From contig OY754982.1 in NCBI GenBank assembly GCA_963576475.1, positions 16,248,217 through 16,312,216 on the forward strand: DNA of 64,000 nucleotides, in the 5' to 3' direction. Shown here piece after piece: positions 44,633-55,294 of this stretch. The stretch comes from Molanna angustata (lineage: Eukaryota > Arthropoda > Insecta > Trichoptera > Molannidae). The notes below the pieces were generated by a model that was not told the DNA's origin, ran no database searches, and worked only from the letters and a program-made list of their open reading frames with translations. Both the position numbers and the translations under genes were made by a program. Position 1 is the stretch's first letter. Each line of letters opens with the position of its first letter.

Positions 44633-44819
44633 TATTATTGTGCCGCTACGAACGGAGGTTGGCGACCATCACACCAAACTCATGACATTCTTGCACCAAC
44701 CTGCCCCCCTAGATAACGTGTCATTTAGTTCAAGAAAAGATAACTCAATGTATGGAAGCGACAGTTGCCAGTAACGTGACAACTGTCACTTGTATACATA
44801 GGCTTATATTTTCTTGTTT

Positions 44820-44945
44820 CTTTTCTTGAGCTAAGTGACACCGCATCTGGAATCCCGAACCACTGTCTGATATTTTGAAGTCGTGGTATTCTTTTACTTC
44901 CCATACTCCGTCTGCCCTTTGTTGTTCCCTTCACTATAAGTTGTA
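44820..44945 (-). pseudogene. LINE C-terminal relic (same family as 36.3 kb)
   Basis: The minus strand reads YILLQLIVKGTTKGRRSMGS and then RLQNIRQWFGIPDA. This aligns with YAILQLIMKGKIEGRRGVGR and WLRNIHEWTG of the fragment nested in pogo. Confidence 0.65.
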
Positions 44946-44983
44946 GAAGAATATATTTAGATAAACTACATAATTAGATTAGT

Positions 44984-45340
44984 TAGTGATAATGGACTTT
45001 GGAGGATGCGATATAATCACGAACTACAGGCATCATATGACGAACCCAACATTGTACAAGTCATAAAAGTAGGTACGTAGACTGCAGTGGTTGGGACATG
45101 TCAGCCGGATGAATGATGATCGTATCCCCAAAAAGGTTTTTAATACCAATCCAGATGGCAGAAGAGGTAGAAGTAGGCCCAAGCTAAGATGACTTGATGA
45201 TACAGAAGACGATATAAGGGCATTCGTAATAGCAAACTGGAGGAGAGCGGTGGAAGACAGGGACGGCTGGAGAAGGATTCTGGAGGAGGCCAGGGCCCAC
45301 ACAGGGCTGTAGCGCCAATGATGATGATGATGATGATGAC
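44984..45340 (+). pseudogene. RTE-like LINE 3' end with (ATG)n tail
   Basis: Reads LWRMRYNHELQASYDEPNIV, then after a break RLQWLGHVSRMNDDRIPKKV, GRRGRSRPKLR, a stop, LDDTEDDIRAFVIANWRRAV and WRRILEEARAHTGL, then stop and a (GATGAT)n run at 45317-45338. Frame breaks are few, so it is fairly young. The reverse transcriptase core is missing. Confidence 0.75.
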
Positions 45341-45499
45341 ATATTTAGATAAACTACCGTACCAAAACACTTACCTATATTTTTTATGTAAAACATTGAA
45401 AACAAAACTTCCAATACTTCAATAACATCACATTTGATGCAACTCGCCATATTATAATAAGGACTTTGATTTGTGTCACGATATACATAAATGAAATTT

Positions 45500-45722
45500 T
45501 AGGACTTACAATCTTAGATAGGTTGGCAGCAAAGCGATGCATCTCTTGCTCCTCTCCGCTCGGTCTTCAGCGAACCTATTCAGTTCAGTTCTGAATGGGA
45601 GAACAAAATCATCTGTTGCAGATACTCCCGGCGAGTACGTCCATTGCCAGTCAATCTCAATCGTTCTCTCCAAAAGGATTTGTTAGGTCCTCTTGTTGCA
45701 GTACATGACCTATCCATTTTGC
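45500..45722 (-). pseudogene. RTE-like LINE C-terminal relic
   Basis: The minus strand reads RRAKWIGHVLQQEDLTNPFG and ends with the AGAGATGCATCGCTTTGCTG word, which is also the 3' end of the relic at 57740-58490. The two belong to one family. Confidence 0.6.
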
Positions 45723-45879
45723 ACGCCTTTGTTTATATGTTTAATACAGCATATAAAAAAATACAATCATGACATACAATAAAAATTACACAGTAAAAAA
45801 AAACGTGTTGCTCTTTACCAAAGTGCAAGCACTCGTGTGTAAAGGATACATTTAAAAATAAAGAAACAAAAATACTAAT

Positions 45880-46345
45880 AAAGCTGCAGTTATCTCCGGA
45901 TTCATGAGGGACATTGTTTGGGCCAATACACATATGCTAGTTGACAGTAAGGTCCGAATATATAAAACCTGCATCAGACCCATAATGACTTATGGAGTTG
46001 AAGCAAGGGCAGACACGGTGAGAACAAAACAGCTACTCAGAACAACAGAGATGAAAACACTAAGACCTATCTTGGGCAGAACCCTCAGAGACAGAATTCC
46101 CAATGAGGAGATTCGCAGAACCTGCAATGTGGAGGATATTGTAAGGTGGAGCAGGCAAAGAATACTGAATACTGGAGAGATCATGTTAAAAAGATGAATC
46201 CAGAAAGGCTGCCAAAGATTGTAATGCGCGAGATACCAGAGGGACGCCGACCGCCGGGAAGACCATCAAAGAGATGGAGGGAGAGCTGGACATCCTCGTC
46301 CCAGTACCTGTAAAAACAGATCATAGATCTAAATAAAAGAGGAAG
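45880..46345 (+). pseudogene. RTE-like LINE 3' part with (GAA)n tail
   Basis: Frame 45904-46197 reads VDSKVRIYKTCIRPIMTYGV, LLRTTEMKTLRPILGRTLRD and RIPNEEIRRTCNVEDIVRW. A frameshift near 46190 is followed by REIPEGRRPPGRPSKRWRES. It ends in GAGGAAGAAGAAGAAGAAAC. The reverse transcriptase core with YADD is not present. Confidence 0.75.
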
Positions 46346-46349
46346 AAGA

Positions 46350-47320
46350 AGAAGAAACAAAAATAATAACTTTATTAATTATACAAAATGAAGAGAATAC
46401 AATTTACAAATATATATGAAATATCGATATTTTGTATCTTAAGTCGAAATCATGTATCAAAAGTCGAAATCATTTGATTTCGATCACAATCGATTGACAA
46501 AACAATATTTCGATGAGATAATCGATTTTTAATTCGTTTAAGAAATCAAATTATTCTATAACTATACCTAGTTTTTTATTCAATCTTTATTGAATCGGTT
46601 TGGTCTTAAAATATCGCCCATAAAGACTGGATGGGAAATATAAGTAAAGTGAATGACATTTGATAAAATAAAAGAAATAGTTTGAAGGTCACTAAGGATT
46701 TATTAAAAGATGGCGAAAAAATAATGATCATAATACCTACAAAAAATATTTTAGAGACAAAAAAGGTATTCTACAACATTTCAGTAAATAATTTAGAATA
46801 CTTTGATAAATAATAAAAGAACTCTTTTTCTTGGCACATTTTTTTAATTCAATAAAGGATTTTTTTAAGATTCTATGGTTTCAGTTTGTACAATCAGAGC
46901 AAAAAATCTAATAAATGGTAGTTGAAGCTATTCAAAAAATTATGATAAAAACATGTTATAGAAAAAAAGAAGAATTCTATCGGAATCCGATCTAATCCTT
47001 GGAAAATAAATTAATGCGACGGTCCAATAGATTTGCAGGGAATACCAAAAAAAACTTTATAAGACCCTGAATGTCCATCTTGAATAGATCAAATTCAGCA
47101 GGTAGGGTAAAAATCCTGTACATGACATTGAACATTTGCTATTTAAATTGAAAAATCTAAAATGTGCATTGAAGCACGTGTATTTGTGAACATAAGATGA
47201 CATTAGGTCAGACATTATATCAATTATGATATTACAATAGTTTGAACCATTCCACAAAGAACAATAAAAAAAAACAAGTTTTTTAACTAAAAAAAATTTT
47301 TTTTTGACAATTTTACTATC
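46350..47320. other. No recognisable gene
   Basis: AT-rich sequence. Several AAATCGATT / CGAAATCAT words cluster at 46440-46520, but I see no element structure. Confidence 0.3.
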
Positions 47321-47321
47321 T

Positions 47322-47425
47322 GATAGAGACTAAGCAGGAATATATATAGGAGAACTGGAAAATGAGGCAGCTACATGGCTTACGATCTGTCATCGGCAGG
47401 TTTACGTGATCACTATAAAACATGC
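47322..47425 (+). repeat. Dispersed repeat B, copy 3 (partial)
   Basis: TCTGATAGAGACTAAGCAGG to CGATCTGTCATCGGCAGGTT, a diverged and shortened copy of the repeat at 5036 and 40692. Confidence 0.6.
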
Positions 47426-47650
47426 ATAACAAGCGTCATTCGAAAAAATATTTATTAATAACCAAATTCCGTTTAAAAAATCAAAAATATAGATTTTTAA
47501 ACGGAAATCCGGTTTTTTGGCTCAAAATTTTACAAATCATTTTTTTTTCGCTTTTTGTTTTTTTTTGTTACCTTCACAATATAATCATCAAAATTAATGA
47601 CATTAAAATCTAACTCTGTACATAAAATTGAAATTGATTGAAGTAAAATA

Positions 47651-47812
47651 AATCATCATCATCATCATCATTGGCCCTACAGCCCGTTGTGGGCCTTGTC
47701 CTCCTTCAGAATCCGTCGCCATTCCTCCCTGCACTCTGCGGCTCTCTTCCAGTTAGTAAGGCCCAGCGCTCGGATATCAGCCTCCACATCGTCCAGCCAT
47801 CTCATTTTTGTT
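47651..47812 (-). pseudogene. RTE-like LINE 3' end with (ATG)n tail
   Basis: The minus strand reads MRWLDDVEADIRALGLTNWK and WRRILKEDKAHNGL, then stop and (GATGAT)n (seen as ATCATC at 47651-47672). Same family as 44984-45340. The open part has no stops. Confidence 0.75.
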
Positions 47813-47814
47813 TA

Positions 47815-48190
47815 CAAATACAGAAAAAAACTATAAGATCAAGTCAAATATAGATTAGGTAAAATTTTAATAACTTTCGTTGAAAACAAAACAAAAAAAT
47901 AAAACAGAAAAAAAAAATTGTACTTTTTTATAAAGTCAATCATCTCAATTAAAAAAAATAAAAAAGTAGGTATGTGGCTATTTTTCCTAACGTCATTTTG
48001 TCTCACTTTAAAGGTTTTTGTATAAAAAAAAAACAAAATCAATTTTGTATTTCTTTTATAAAAACATTCAATAACTTTTTTAAAAATAAAAAAGAGAAGG
48101 TATGTGGCAATTTTTTCTAATGTCATTTTGTCTCACTTCAAAAGTTTTATAAATAAAAAAAAATCTTACGTCATTTTGCCTCATTTTATC
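47815..48190. repeat. Short tandem duplication
   Basis: A ~125-bp unit containing GGTATGTGGC and GTCATTTTGTCTCACTT occurs at about 47975-48040 and 48097-48160, with a third partial GTCATTTTGCCTCATTT at 48171. A/T homopolymer runs separate them. No coding content. Confidence 0.6.
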
Positions 48191-48194
48191 CTTT

Positions 48195-48685
48195 CGCATA
48201 TGTCGGCCCAGCGATAATAATCTATGTCCATTGAGGGTGAGGGTATTATGTGTATGAAGAGAAGGGAAGATGACGTGACGGGTCCAATCCACCTTCCATC
48301 TTCCTCTTCCAACCTTCAATCCATTGTGATGTGTTTTTATCCCGTGTGTTGAATAATGGGCAAGGCCCAGTGAGGGAATGAGATAGGGTATGTAGGTACC
48401 AACCTACATATATAATTGTATACGGTCATTCTTATGTCCATAACACCAATCCATCAAAGTACAGCTGAACCACAATATAACAACTATGTATTAATAATTA
48501 TTTTACTATGACATGTATTGGCAAAGTCAATTAATATACTACAGTTAATTTATTTATTTATTCATTTACAATTTTTTGGGAGACTAACAGCTACACTTTA
48601 CAGTTTTACATTTCAGATAATAATTAAACAGCCAATTATAAGTCTCCGCTGATAGGATTAAGAAAAACTAATGTAAATTATTTTC
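48195..48685. other. No recognisable gene
   Basis: A GC-richer patch at 48200-48390 includes GGTCCAATCCACCTTCCATC and GGGCAAGGCCCAGTGAGGG. I cannot assign it. The rest is AT-rich. Confidence 0.3.
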
Positions 48686-48689
48686 AAAT

Positions 48690-49095
48690 ATGATTGTTTC
48701 CACTTTTTTTCCATTATGGTCGCATTCAGGTGTCCTGTAAACGAAAATATATCAGGCAACAGTAACATCTCACATACTTCAACAATGAATCTCACTCCGA
48801 TAATTAATGTAGTGCCATTTTGGACGAAACGAGATTGGTGTGTTTGGATGCATAAAGGAATCACGACACTTTTTTTCTTCCTTATATGGTATTGCACACA
48901 CCCACACCTGTCGCTGGTTACCCCGAATTGTGGGATATGCCGTAATGATATGAATGAATTAACCTGTAAAGTTAATCGCCCATTCTGAATGTAGTGCGTT
49001 TTTATGTGTGTGTTTATGCATGCACGCGTTGCGCTTCATTTAATAAGGTACGCACACCTGTCGCTGGTTATACAACTTTGTGGGATAACCATGCC
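48690..49095 (+). repeat. Dispersed repeat F, two adjacent copies
   Basis: The first (to ~48965) carries TTCTTCCTTATATGGTATTG and CACACCTGTCGCTGGTTACC, then GGGATATGCCGTAATGATAT. The second (48985-49095) repeats ATTCTGAATGTAGTGCGTTTT, CGCACACCTGTCGCTGGTTA and GTGGGATAACC. Both share orientation with the copies at 31640, 33018 and 51137. Confidence 0.6.
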
Positions 49096-49099
49096 TTAT

Positions 49100-49605
49100 G
49101 CCTTGTGGCATTGTGATTTGTATTTAATTCGTTTTTTTTACGTGAATACAAATCACATTTGATTGAATAATTCATTCTTTGTCAACATAATTCTTAAAAA
49201 TATGTACATAGTGACATTATACATAATTCAGCATTACATACCTATAAAAACAAAAAAAAAATTCAAAAATACACTGATAGTATATCGTAATATTTAATGA
49301 TAGGATTAAATTGAAATTTGATAATGATATATTGTACCTATTATTTTGTTATACTGTCTCAATGGACGTTTAATTAGGTGAACCTGTTTTAGGACGTCTG
49401 ATAAGTAATTAGGGATACGTTCTTAATACGCTCTTATCTTGTTTTAATCCTATAAATGTATAAATCAGTACTCTCTCATAATGTTATCTTAATCTTTTTC
49501 TAGATTGAATCAAAAAAAATTTAAATCAAAGATGAATATGAAATTGTCAATAATTTTTGTATAAATCAATATAATTAATTGGTTGATCTTAACTTCAAAT
49601 ATTCT
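49100..49605. other. No recognisable gene
   Basis: AT-rich, no frames or element ends. Confidence 0.3.
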
Positions 49606-49609
49606 TTTA

Positions 49610-50350
49610 TACTAAATCTGATCTAATTCTTATGGTAGTCGAGTAACCAAGAAAAAATAGATATCCACACGATTCCCAATTTGTGTAGTGAATAAACAAT
49701 ATTCAACAATCAATTAAGTAATATTCATTACCGAATTGCAATATTTTACATTTTTTTTAATTTTTATCTCAAATTTTAGTTAGTAAAAAATATTAAATAA
49801 TAGAATAAATAATATTCATTACCTAATTGCAATTTATAACAAAGATTTCTTTAAATTAAATCTGATCTTATTCTTATGTTAGTCGAGAAAACAAAAATAA
49901 ATCGATATCCACACAATTCCCAATCTGTGTAATTAATAACTAATATTCAAATTAAGTAATATTCATTACCGAATTGCAATTAATTACATTTTTTTCATTT
50001 TTATCTCAAATTCTAGTTAATATTTAATATTCAATAATTAAATAAGTAAAATAAATTAAACACTTGTTTTTCTTTCTACATTTATTTTTACTCTCCAGAA
50101 CGACCGTTTCGCCTGGTGAAGGCCTTTTCAACTGGTCTGCGCTATAGACCAGTTGAAAAGGCCTTCACCAGGCGAAACGGTCGTTCTGGAGAGTAAAAAT
50201 AAATGTAGAAAGAAAAACAAGTGTTTAATTTATTTTAAAAATGGAATTCTACATAGTAAACGCTGTCAGTGTAAACAAAATTAAAAGTGCAATTAAATAA
50301 GTAATATTCATTGTAAGTAATATCCAAATTGCAATTTATAACATTTTTTT
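49610..50350 (+). repeat. Tandem duplication, ~245-bp period, carrying an insertion
   Basis: The block AAATCTGATCTAATTCTTAT...AGTCGAGTAA...CCACACGATTCCCAATTTGTG starts near 49613 and again near 49857. Within these, AAGTAATATTCATTACCGAATTGCAAT recurs at 49717, 49806 (diverged) and 49946, with a last partial copy after 50297. The palindromic insertion at 50050-50290 interrupts the last unit. Confidence 0.7.
50050..50290. mobile_element. Miniature head-to-head Penelope-like insertion (palindrome)
   Basis: 241 bp flanked by a perfect 14-bp direct repeat, AATTAAATAAGTAA (50036-50049 and 50291-50304). The core is a perfect inverted repeat of 92 bp per arm (50047-50138 and 50146-50237) around a 7-bp loop, GCGCTAT. 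Reading outward from the centre, each arm has AGACCAGTTGAAAAGGCC, a GCCT-TCACC-AGGC hairpin and GAAACGGTCG, as in the 5'-end fragment at position 7-160. The right arm continues 53 bp further (AATGGAATTCTACATAG, GCTGTCAG). So two 5' ends of the same family face each other, exactly as in the 12.65-kb Penelope junction. It encodes no protein. An unrelated MITE is the alternative, but the family match at the window start argues against it. Confidence 0.65.
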
Positions 50351-51130
50351 TATTTTTATCTAAAATTCCGCTAAAAGTGTCGTATCGTCTGTGTCAAAAA
50401 TCAGCAAAAAATGTTATGGCAAGTTATGTTGGTTGCGCTATAGTTTGTTATACTCCGGGTATCTTTCACAGGTATACAATTCACCTGTCCTCTTCATATT
50501 AACACTACACTGACCTTACACACTATACTAAACATACCTGACCATTTTCAAGGACGGGATACCAATTTATAAATCTAACATGTGCGAATCAAATATTAAT
50601 TTTCAAATTATTGTAAATAAATCAATCAAAACTCCAATGTATGATAGTTTAACTGTAGTGCCTACTTAGCAAATAAATTAACTATTTTTATTTATTAAAT
50701 TAAACTTATTTTTATTGCTTCTCGGATAACGAATTACGAAAATAATATATTTTTTGGAAACACTACTCATGGATAATTCGTAACAAATATAAAAATTTCA
50801 ATTTACCTACTCGATTTTTCGTTCCTTTTTGGAAATTCATGATAAATGGATTCAATTAATTTTGAAAGGATATTTAAAATATTTAAAAAAACAGTATTTC
50901 ACGAGTATTGCAGATTGTAGAGCCTATTATGCGCTTTCGCTAGACACAGCATTTTCAGATGTAAAAATTATACATAGGTTTACCTATTTATAGAAAGAAA
51001 GTAATGGTCGCGAAATCGCTCGTAAAATATATGATATCACTCGTTGTTTGTTATAAATAATAAATAATAAATTGTTATAATTATGAGTGATCTATAATAA
51101 ATTGTTACTTGAATATTAAAATATGTTAGC
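50350..51130. other. No recognisable gene
   Basis: AT-rich sequence with no supported frame. Confidence 0.3.
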
Positions 51131-51136
51131 TGTGAG

Positions 51137-51420
51137 GCACCGGCTTAGAATAGTGCTTCCACTCTTTTCTATTATTGTTTTCGAGAGTCCCGTAAGAGCC
51201 GGGTAATCGAAAATACAACAGGCAACAATAACATCTCACATAGTTCAGCAATGAGGTTCACCACCCATTCTGAATATAGTGCCTTTTTAGGTGAGACGAG
51301 ACTGGTGTGTGGGTATACACAGATATGTTGTGCTCCCTTTTATAAGGCAATGCACACCCGCACACCTTTCGCTGGTTACTCCACATTGTGGGATATGCCG
51401 TGATGGTATGAATGAATGAA
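51137..51420 (+). repeat. Dispersed repeat F, best-preserved copy
   Basis: Complete order: GGCTTAGAATAGTGCTTCCA, AAGAGCCGGGTAATCGAAAA, TGAGGTTCACCACCCATTCT, GAGACGAGACTGGTGTGTGG, CTCCCTTTTATAAGG, CACCCGCACACCTTTCGCTG and GCCGTGATGGTATGAATGAA, then an ATGAATAAATAAAAT tail. Confidence 0.7.
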
Positions 51421-51586
51421 TAAATAAAATATGTTATCTTAATTATCAGAAAAAAATATTTTTATAAAAATATATAGCACTATATTAGTACTATAAAATA
51501 ACATATAGGATTTAAAATGACTATGTTTCAACACTTACATATATTGTTACCTGTGAACAATATGAAATATACATTATACTCCCTTG

Positions 51587-51628
51587 AGGTGATTTTCCAC
51601 GAAAACGGCGCTATACAAGTTATCCAAC
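51587..51628 (+). repeat. Solo L2/CR1-like LINE 3' motif
   Basis: CCCTTGAGGTGATTTTCCAC, then GAAAACGGCGCTATACAAGT. The same motif lies downstream of the reverse transcriptase fragment at 59.7-60.2 kb and at 27991, 41838 and 42050. A short AT-rich tail follows. Confidence 0.55.
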
Positions 51629-51639
51629 TATAATAATAA

Positions 51640-51935
51640 TAATACATACATACATACATACATACATACCATCACGCCATGTCCCTTACGGGGTAGGCAG
51701 AGAGAACCGAACGCCACTTACTTCTATCTTGACATACATTCATCGCCTCGACAACATTCATACATCGTCTTATACATGTTCGTCTGTTGTTCACGCTTCT
51801 AACATTTCCGTCTTTCAAAATATCATTCACATGGTCGTGCCATCCCTTTCTTGGGCGGCCCCGGCCTCTCAATCCAATCCTATCCGCATTGTATATTTTC
51901 TTCGTCAGGCGTTCCTCATTCATTCTACCACTCTT
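51640..51935 (-). pseudogene. RTE-like LINE 3' end with (CATA)n tail
   Basis: The minus strand is open for 83 aa: EERLTKKIYNADR, RGRGRPRKGWHDHVNDILKD, RRTCIRRCM, QDRSKWRSVLSAYPVRDMA and stop. A (CATA)n run at 51646-51669 forms the tail (TATG on the minus strand). This is the cleanest 3' end of the family in the window; copies at 16.7, 27.2 and 41.6 kb are degraded. The catalytic core is missing. Confidence 0.8.
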
Positions 51936-51939
51936 AATA

Positions 51940-53555
51940 ATACATGTTTTTGTAATAATAATACATGTTTTTATAATATCCTTATATGAAAAATTATTAA
52001 AGGATCCCTTAAATAGCCGCCGTGTTATGGTTAGTCAAGATGTCCCTGATTAAGAAATATTCAATTTAAATTCTGGACGTGCTCTATCTCATATGTATCT
52101 TTACAATTCTAAGATCTGTGCATTTTTTTATTCAATATTTTTAAATTTTATTTTAAGAGATAAAACAAGATAAAAATATTCATAGAATTCCATTTATAAA
52201 TTTAAAAATCAAACTAATATTTAATCCCGGCAGTTTGGAGTATGTATCAAAGTTCACAGTGGTCGTTAAATAGTTAAATTTAAGGCGTTGTTTGTTATAT
52301 TTTTTTACTTTTGTTAATTATCAAAATAAATAGCTTCAGAACGTACCATGCTTAGTTAAAATTTTTACAGTGGTCAAACGAAGAATATACCAATGATAAA
52401 TCGTACAAAGAAGAGATAACGTAAAAAGTGAACAAGAAAAAAAAAATGCCAATTCTGTTTAGATAAATAAATGCACAGGAAAACGAAAGGTTTCAACAGA
52501 AAAGTTTTCCAGAAGAAAATTTGTGTCTTTTTCGTGATACAGATAAGTTTGAATTATAAAAAAAATATTGTATGCAATTCAAGATTTGAAATACCTCTTT
52601 TGATTCGAAAATATGCAATAAGCCTGAGAGAAATACAATTCCTTACTTTATTAAGCAAACCTGACGATGCATTATTTGACCAAAATAAGTGTATAAATCA
52701 TTCATCACGTACGATTTGATTTAATCACATTATTTCAGACAGAAATTATTTTAAAAAATTCTCCGTATTCGTTGTGAAACACAAAACGAGACGCATGATT
52801 TCTTTTTCACATCCTGAACAATGTCCCAAATGGTCACAGAAAATTTCTCCACAGATTATTTTATTAAACAAATTCTCCAAAAATTATAACACAGATCAAA
52901 GCTACCGAAAAAAAGTTTAACTCAAACGTATCGACGAATAATATCCATAGCAATAAAACATGCCCATTTGTAGAGTAATATTAAAATACCTATCATTTTA
53001 AAAGACTTAAAAGTATAAATGAAATGTTATTTTTTATTAGGTTCCTCCAAATTTCACACTTGACTTTAGCTAGCAAGGACTCGTTGTTTTGGAACTCTCA
53101 CATCACGTACAAGCACTTGTTGGCAATAAAGAACAACGCTGATAGTATCAAACGAAACAAATCAGCCCCATAATATAGACGCCATCCTCAAAAAGATCAA
53201 ATGTAATGTTTGAACGATTATTTCGTGATGAATAGTCAGTATTTTTTTTCGATAACCCACGATCAACTGGGTTGATGATTTTGACAAATGGGAATGTGAT
53301 ATAAAATGGAGAGATGAGTGGTTTTGTCGTATGGCCAATCTTTTTTGTGTATCACCGCTAACCCAAAAGTGACCCAAAGCATTTGCTGCCGTACGTGTTT
53401 GGACGCTGTAGACATAAACAAAACGATATCTGGTTCGTGTAATCTCTGCTTACCCTGGTCAGAAGTTCGAGGGACATTAGTGATAGTACCTGGCTGCTAC
53501 AAAACGGACCGATGAACATCTCCAGCGGTACTAATAACATTTTCGTTAAAAGTCG
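51940..53555. other. No recognisable gene
   Basis: AT-rich. Frames at 52471-52719 (plus) and 53162-53377 and 53358-53540 (minus) show no motif I know. The minus strand of 53290-53510 is open in overlapping frames and could be an old coding relic (it reads KQRLHEPDIVLFMSTASKHV), but I cannot name it. Confidence 0.3.
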
Positions 53556-53559
53556 TTTT

Positions 53560-54410
53560 AGCCAACTAAACCTCGCACTACGTAAACCACGTATTAGGCA
53601 CTAATTCGTGGTTTAGTGGGTTCTTACTAATAATGTAAAAATGTACAAGGACTAAGTAAACCATGGAATACGGAATGAATGTTGTGTGAACGCAGCCATT
53701 TAACGGGAATTTCGGAATTTTTCTTTACTTTATGCTATTTTTTGTTCATTCTCTATGACTTTATTAGCCATCATCTATGACATCTATCGAGAATCATCGT
53801 ATTTCTATGTTTGTCATTGTTTACTGCATGTTTTTGACGGTTAACTGTTTATGTATCGTCACGTTTTGGTTGAATTCCTAATAATTTAACTTATTTCAAC
53901 ATAACTTATTACATTTATTTTAAAACAATTGTCAATGGAAAATAAACATCTTCATTTATTTGCCTACTTCCAAATAAATCTACGAGATGTCTAACTCCTG
54001 CCTTTGAAAATCTGTACTTTCTTCTAAAATTAATGTCGTCGTAATCAACAAACGGATTACAACGCACCTATGAACACACCTTATAAATTTTGCGTCATCA
54101 AAAAACTTTCCACCTGCTCAATTTCTTGAAACGATCTTTCAAAATCGCCGATTCTATAATCAAAAAGATTGTCGTCCATAATTAAAAAAAGTATTTCTTT
54201 AAAAATGACAAAATTTATACAATACGCGCGGTGTATTTGACTTTTGACAGCTCACGAATTCGCTATTCCACCACTAAACTAGGGGCCCGGATGGTTTAGC
54301 GTTACCATGGTGATATAAACCATGGAATAAAATAGAAGTTTTAAAACTTGGTTATTAGTAAGATTTTTGGCCGTTAGGTTTTAGTCACTCTATTCCATGG
54401 TTCAACCTCG
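53560..54410 (-). mobile_element. PIF/Harbinger-type element relic
   Basis: Diverged inverted arms enclose the region: CTTACTAATAA at 53623-53633 faces TTATTAGTAAG at 54352-54362, and copies of TAAACCATGGAATA lie in both arms. Between them are remnants of a transposase N-terminus (53970-54179). The exact ends and any 3-bp duplication are not clear to me. The catalytic DDE part is absent. Confidence 0.6.
53970..54179 (-). pseudogene. Harbinger-type transposase N-terminal fragment
   Basis: The minus strand starts at an ATG at 54179 with MDDNLFDYRIGDFERSFQEI, then a stop. In another frame it continues RCNPFVDYDDINFRRKYRFS and KAGVRHLVDLF. The NPFxxYDDxxFRRxYRFSKxxVxxLxxL pattern is the N-terminal signature of insect Harbinger transposases. 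At least one frameshift separates the two parts. Nothing of the DDE_4 catalytic core remains. Confidence 0.7.
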
Positions 54411-54681
54411 CTCATGTCCACCGCTACCGCCGCTCATGTCCAAGGGGTACCTAATATCAAATCATCAATCTTGAATGAAATATCACTAGATACCAACAAA
54501 TATAATATATATGACTATTTTTATGACAACTTTATTTTTATTTGTATTTGGCAACTTGTTAATTCGGTGCTTGGTATAACTCAATGTTGTTAAATTAATA
54601 TTTGACATAGTTCCTCTTAGTTGACGAGAAGTAGGTAATATAAAATAAAAATTTGATTAATAGAATTAATAAAACAAATTC

Positions 54682-55030
54682 GCTACTTCCACCATCACCC
54701 GCTCTGCATATGGGACTTTAATCGGCCCCTTCACAGAACACGACAAAAAAATCATTGCACGAAAAGTAGTTCATGGAGCCCTCTAGATTAGCAATCTCGG
54801 CACCATAGTGCAAAAGAACAATCGACGAATGTGAATGGAAGATTCACACTCGTGGACTTCAGATCTTTTTGAAGATACATCAGGGGTATGGCCAAAATCT
54901 CTGTAAAATATTTAAGTACTGGGAATCTAACAATAGTAAGACGCCATAACTATGACATAACTTCTTAAAGGCTTTAAAATAGTTCTTCGAGATCACAAAA
55001 TCCGCGTGACCAATCGGACCTTGAAGAGGC
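54682..55030. repeat. Dispersed repeat E, copy 3
   Basis: CACCATCACCCGCTCTGCAT, GGAGCCCTCTAGATTAGCAA, CGACGAATGTGAATGGAAGA, GACGCCATAACTATGACA, GTTCTTCGAGATCACAAAAT and CGTGACCAATCGGACCTTGA. Unlike the other two copies it continues with GAGGCCCTCGGACAGCAATG. Confidence 0.75.
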
Positions 55031-55136
55031 CCTCGGACAGCAATGAGGAGCTTCGATCTATAAGAGGACAAATAAAACAAATAACTGTGTATACTGTAGT
55101 AGAATATTCTACTACAGTTTACACAATAATTTGTTG

Positions 55137-55290
55137 GTAGGATGGTAGAGCGGTTAGCACGATGGGTTAGTAATCCAGTGGTCGCGAGTTCGAATCCTCC
55201 CATGACCTATTTCGTTCACCAATAGTACGAGCATTAATGCTTAGTTAAGGGAATGTATGAGGATGTATATATACTTGTTTCAAGGATACT
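55137..55290 (+). repeat. tRNA-derived SINE family 3, second copy
   Basis: Head TGGTAGAGCGGTTAGCACGA and GCGAGTTCGAATCC (B box), body CTATTTCGTTCACCAATAGT and AGCATTAATGCTTA, as in 23576-23715. A translation on the opposite strand (GGFELATTGLL type) is a known artefact of such tRNA-like heads. Confidence 0.75.
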
Positions 55291-55294
55291 TTTT

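Noticed and set aside
50047..50237. Transcription terminator or structured RNA gene at the perfect palindrome
   Set aside because: The 14-bp direct repeats and the family match at 7-160 show a mobile-element insertion.
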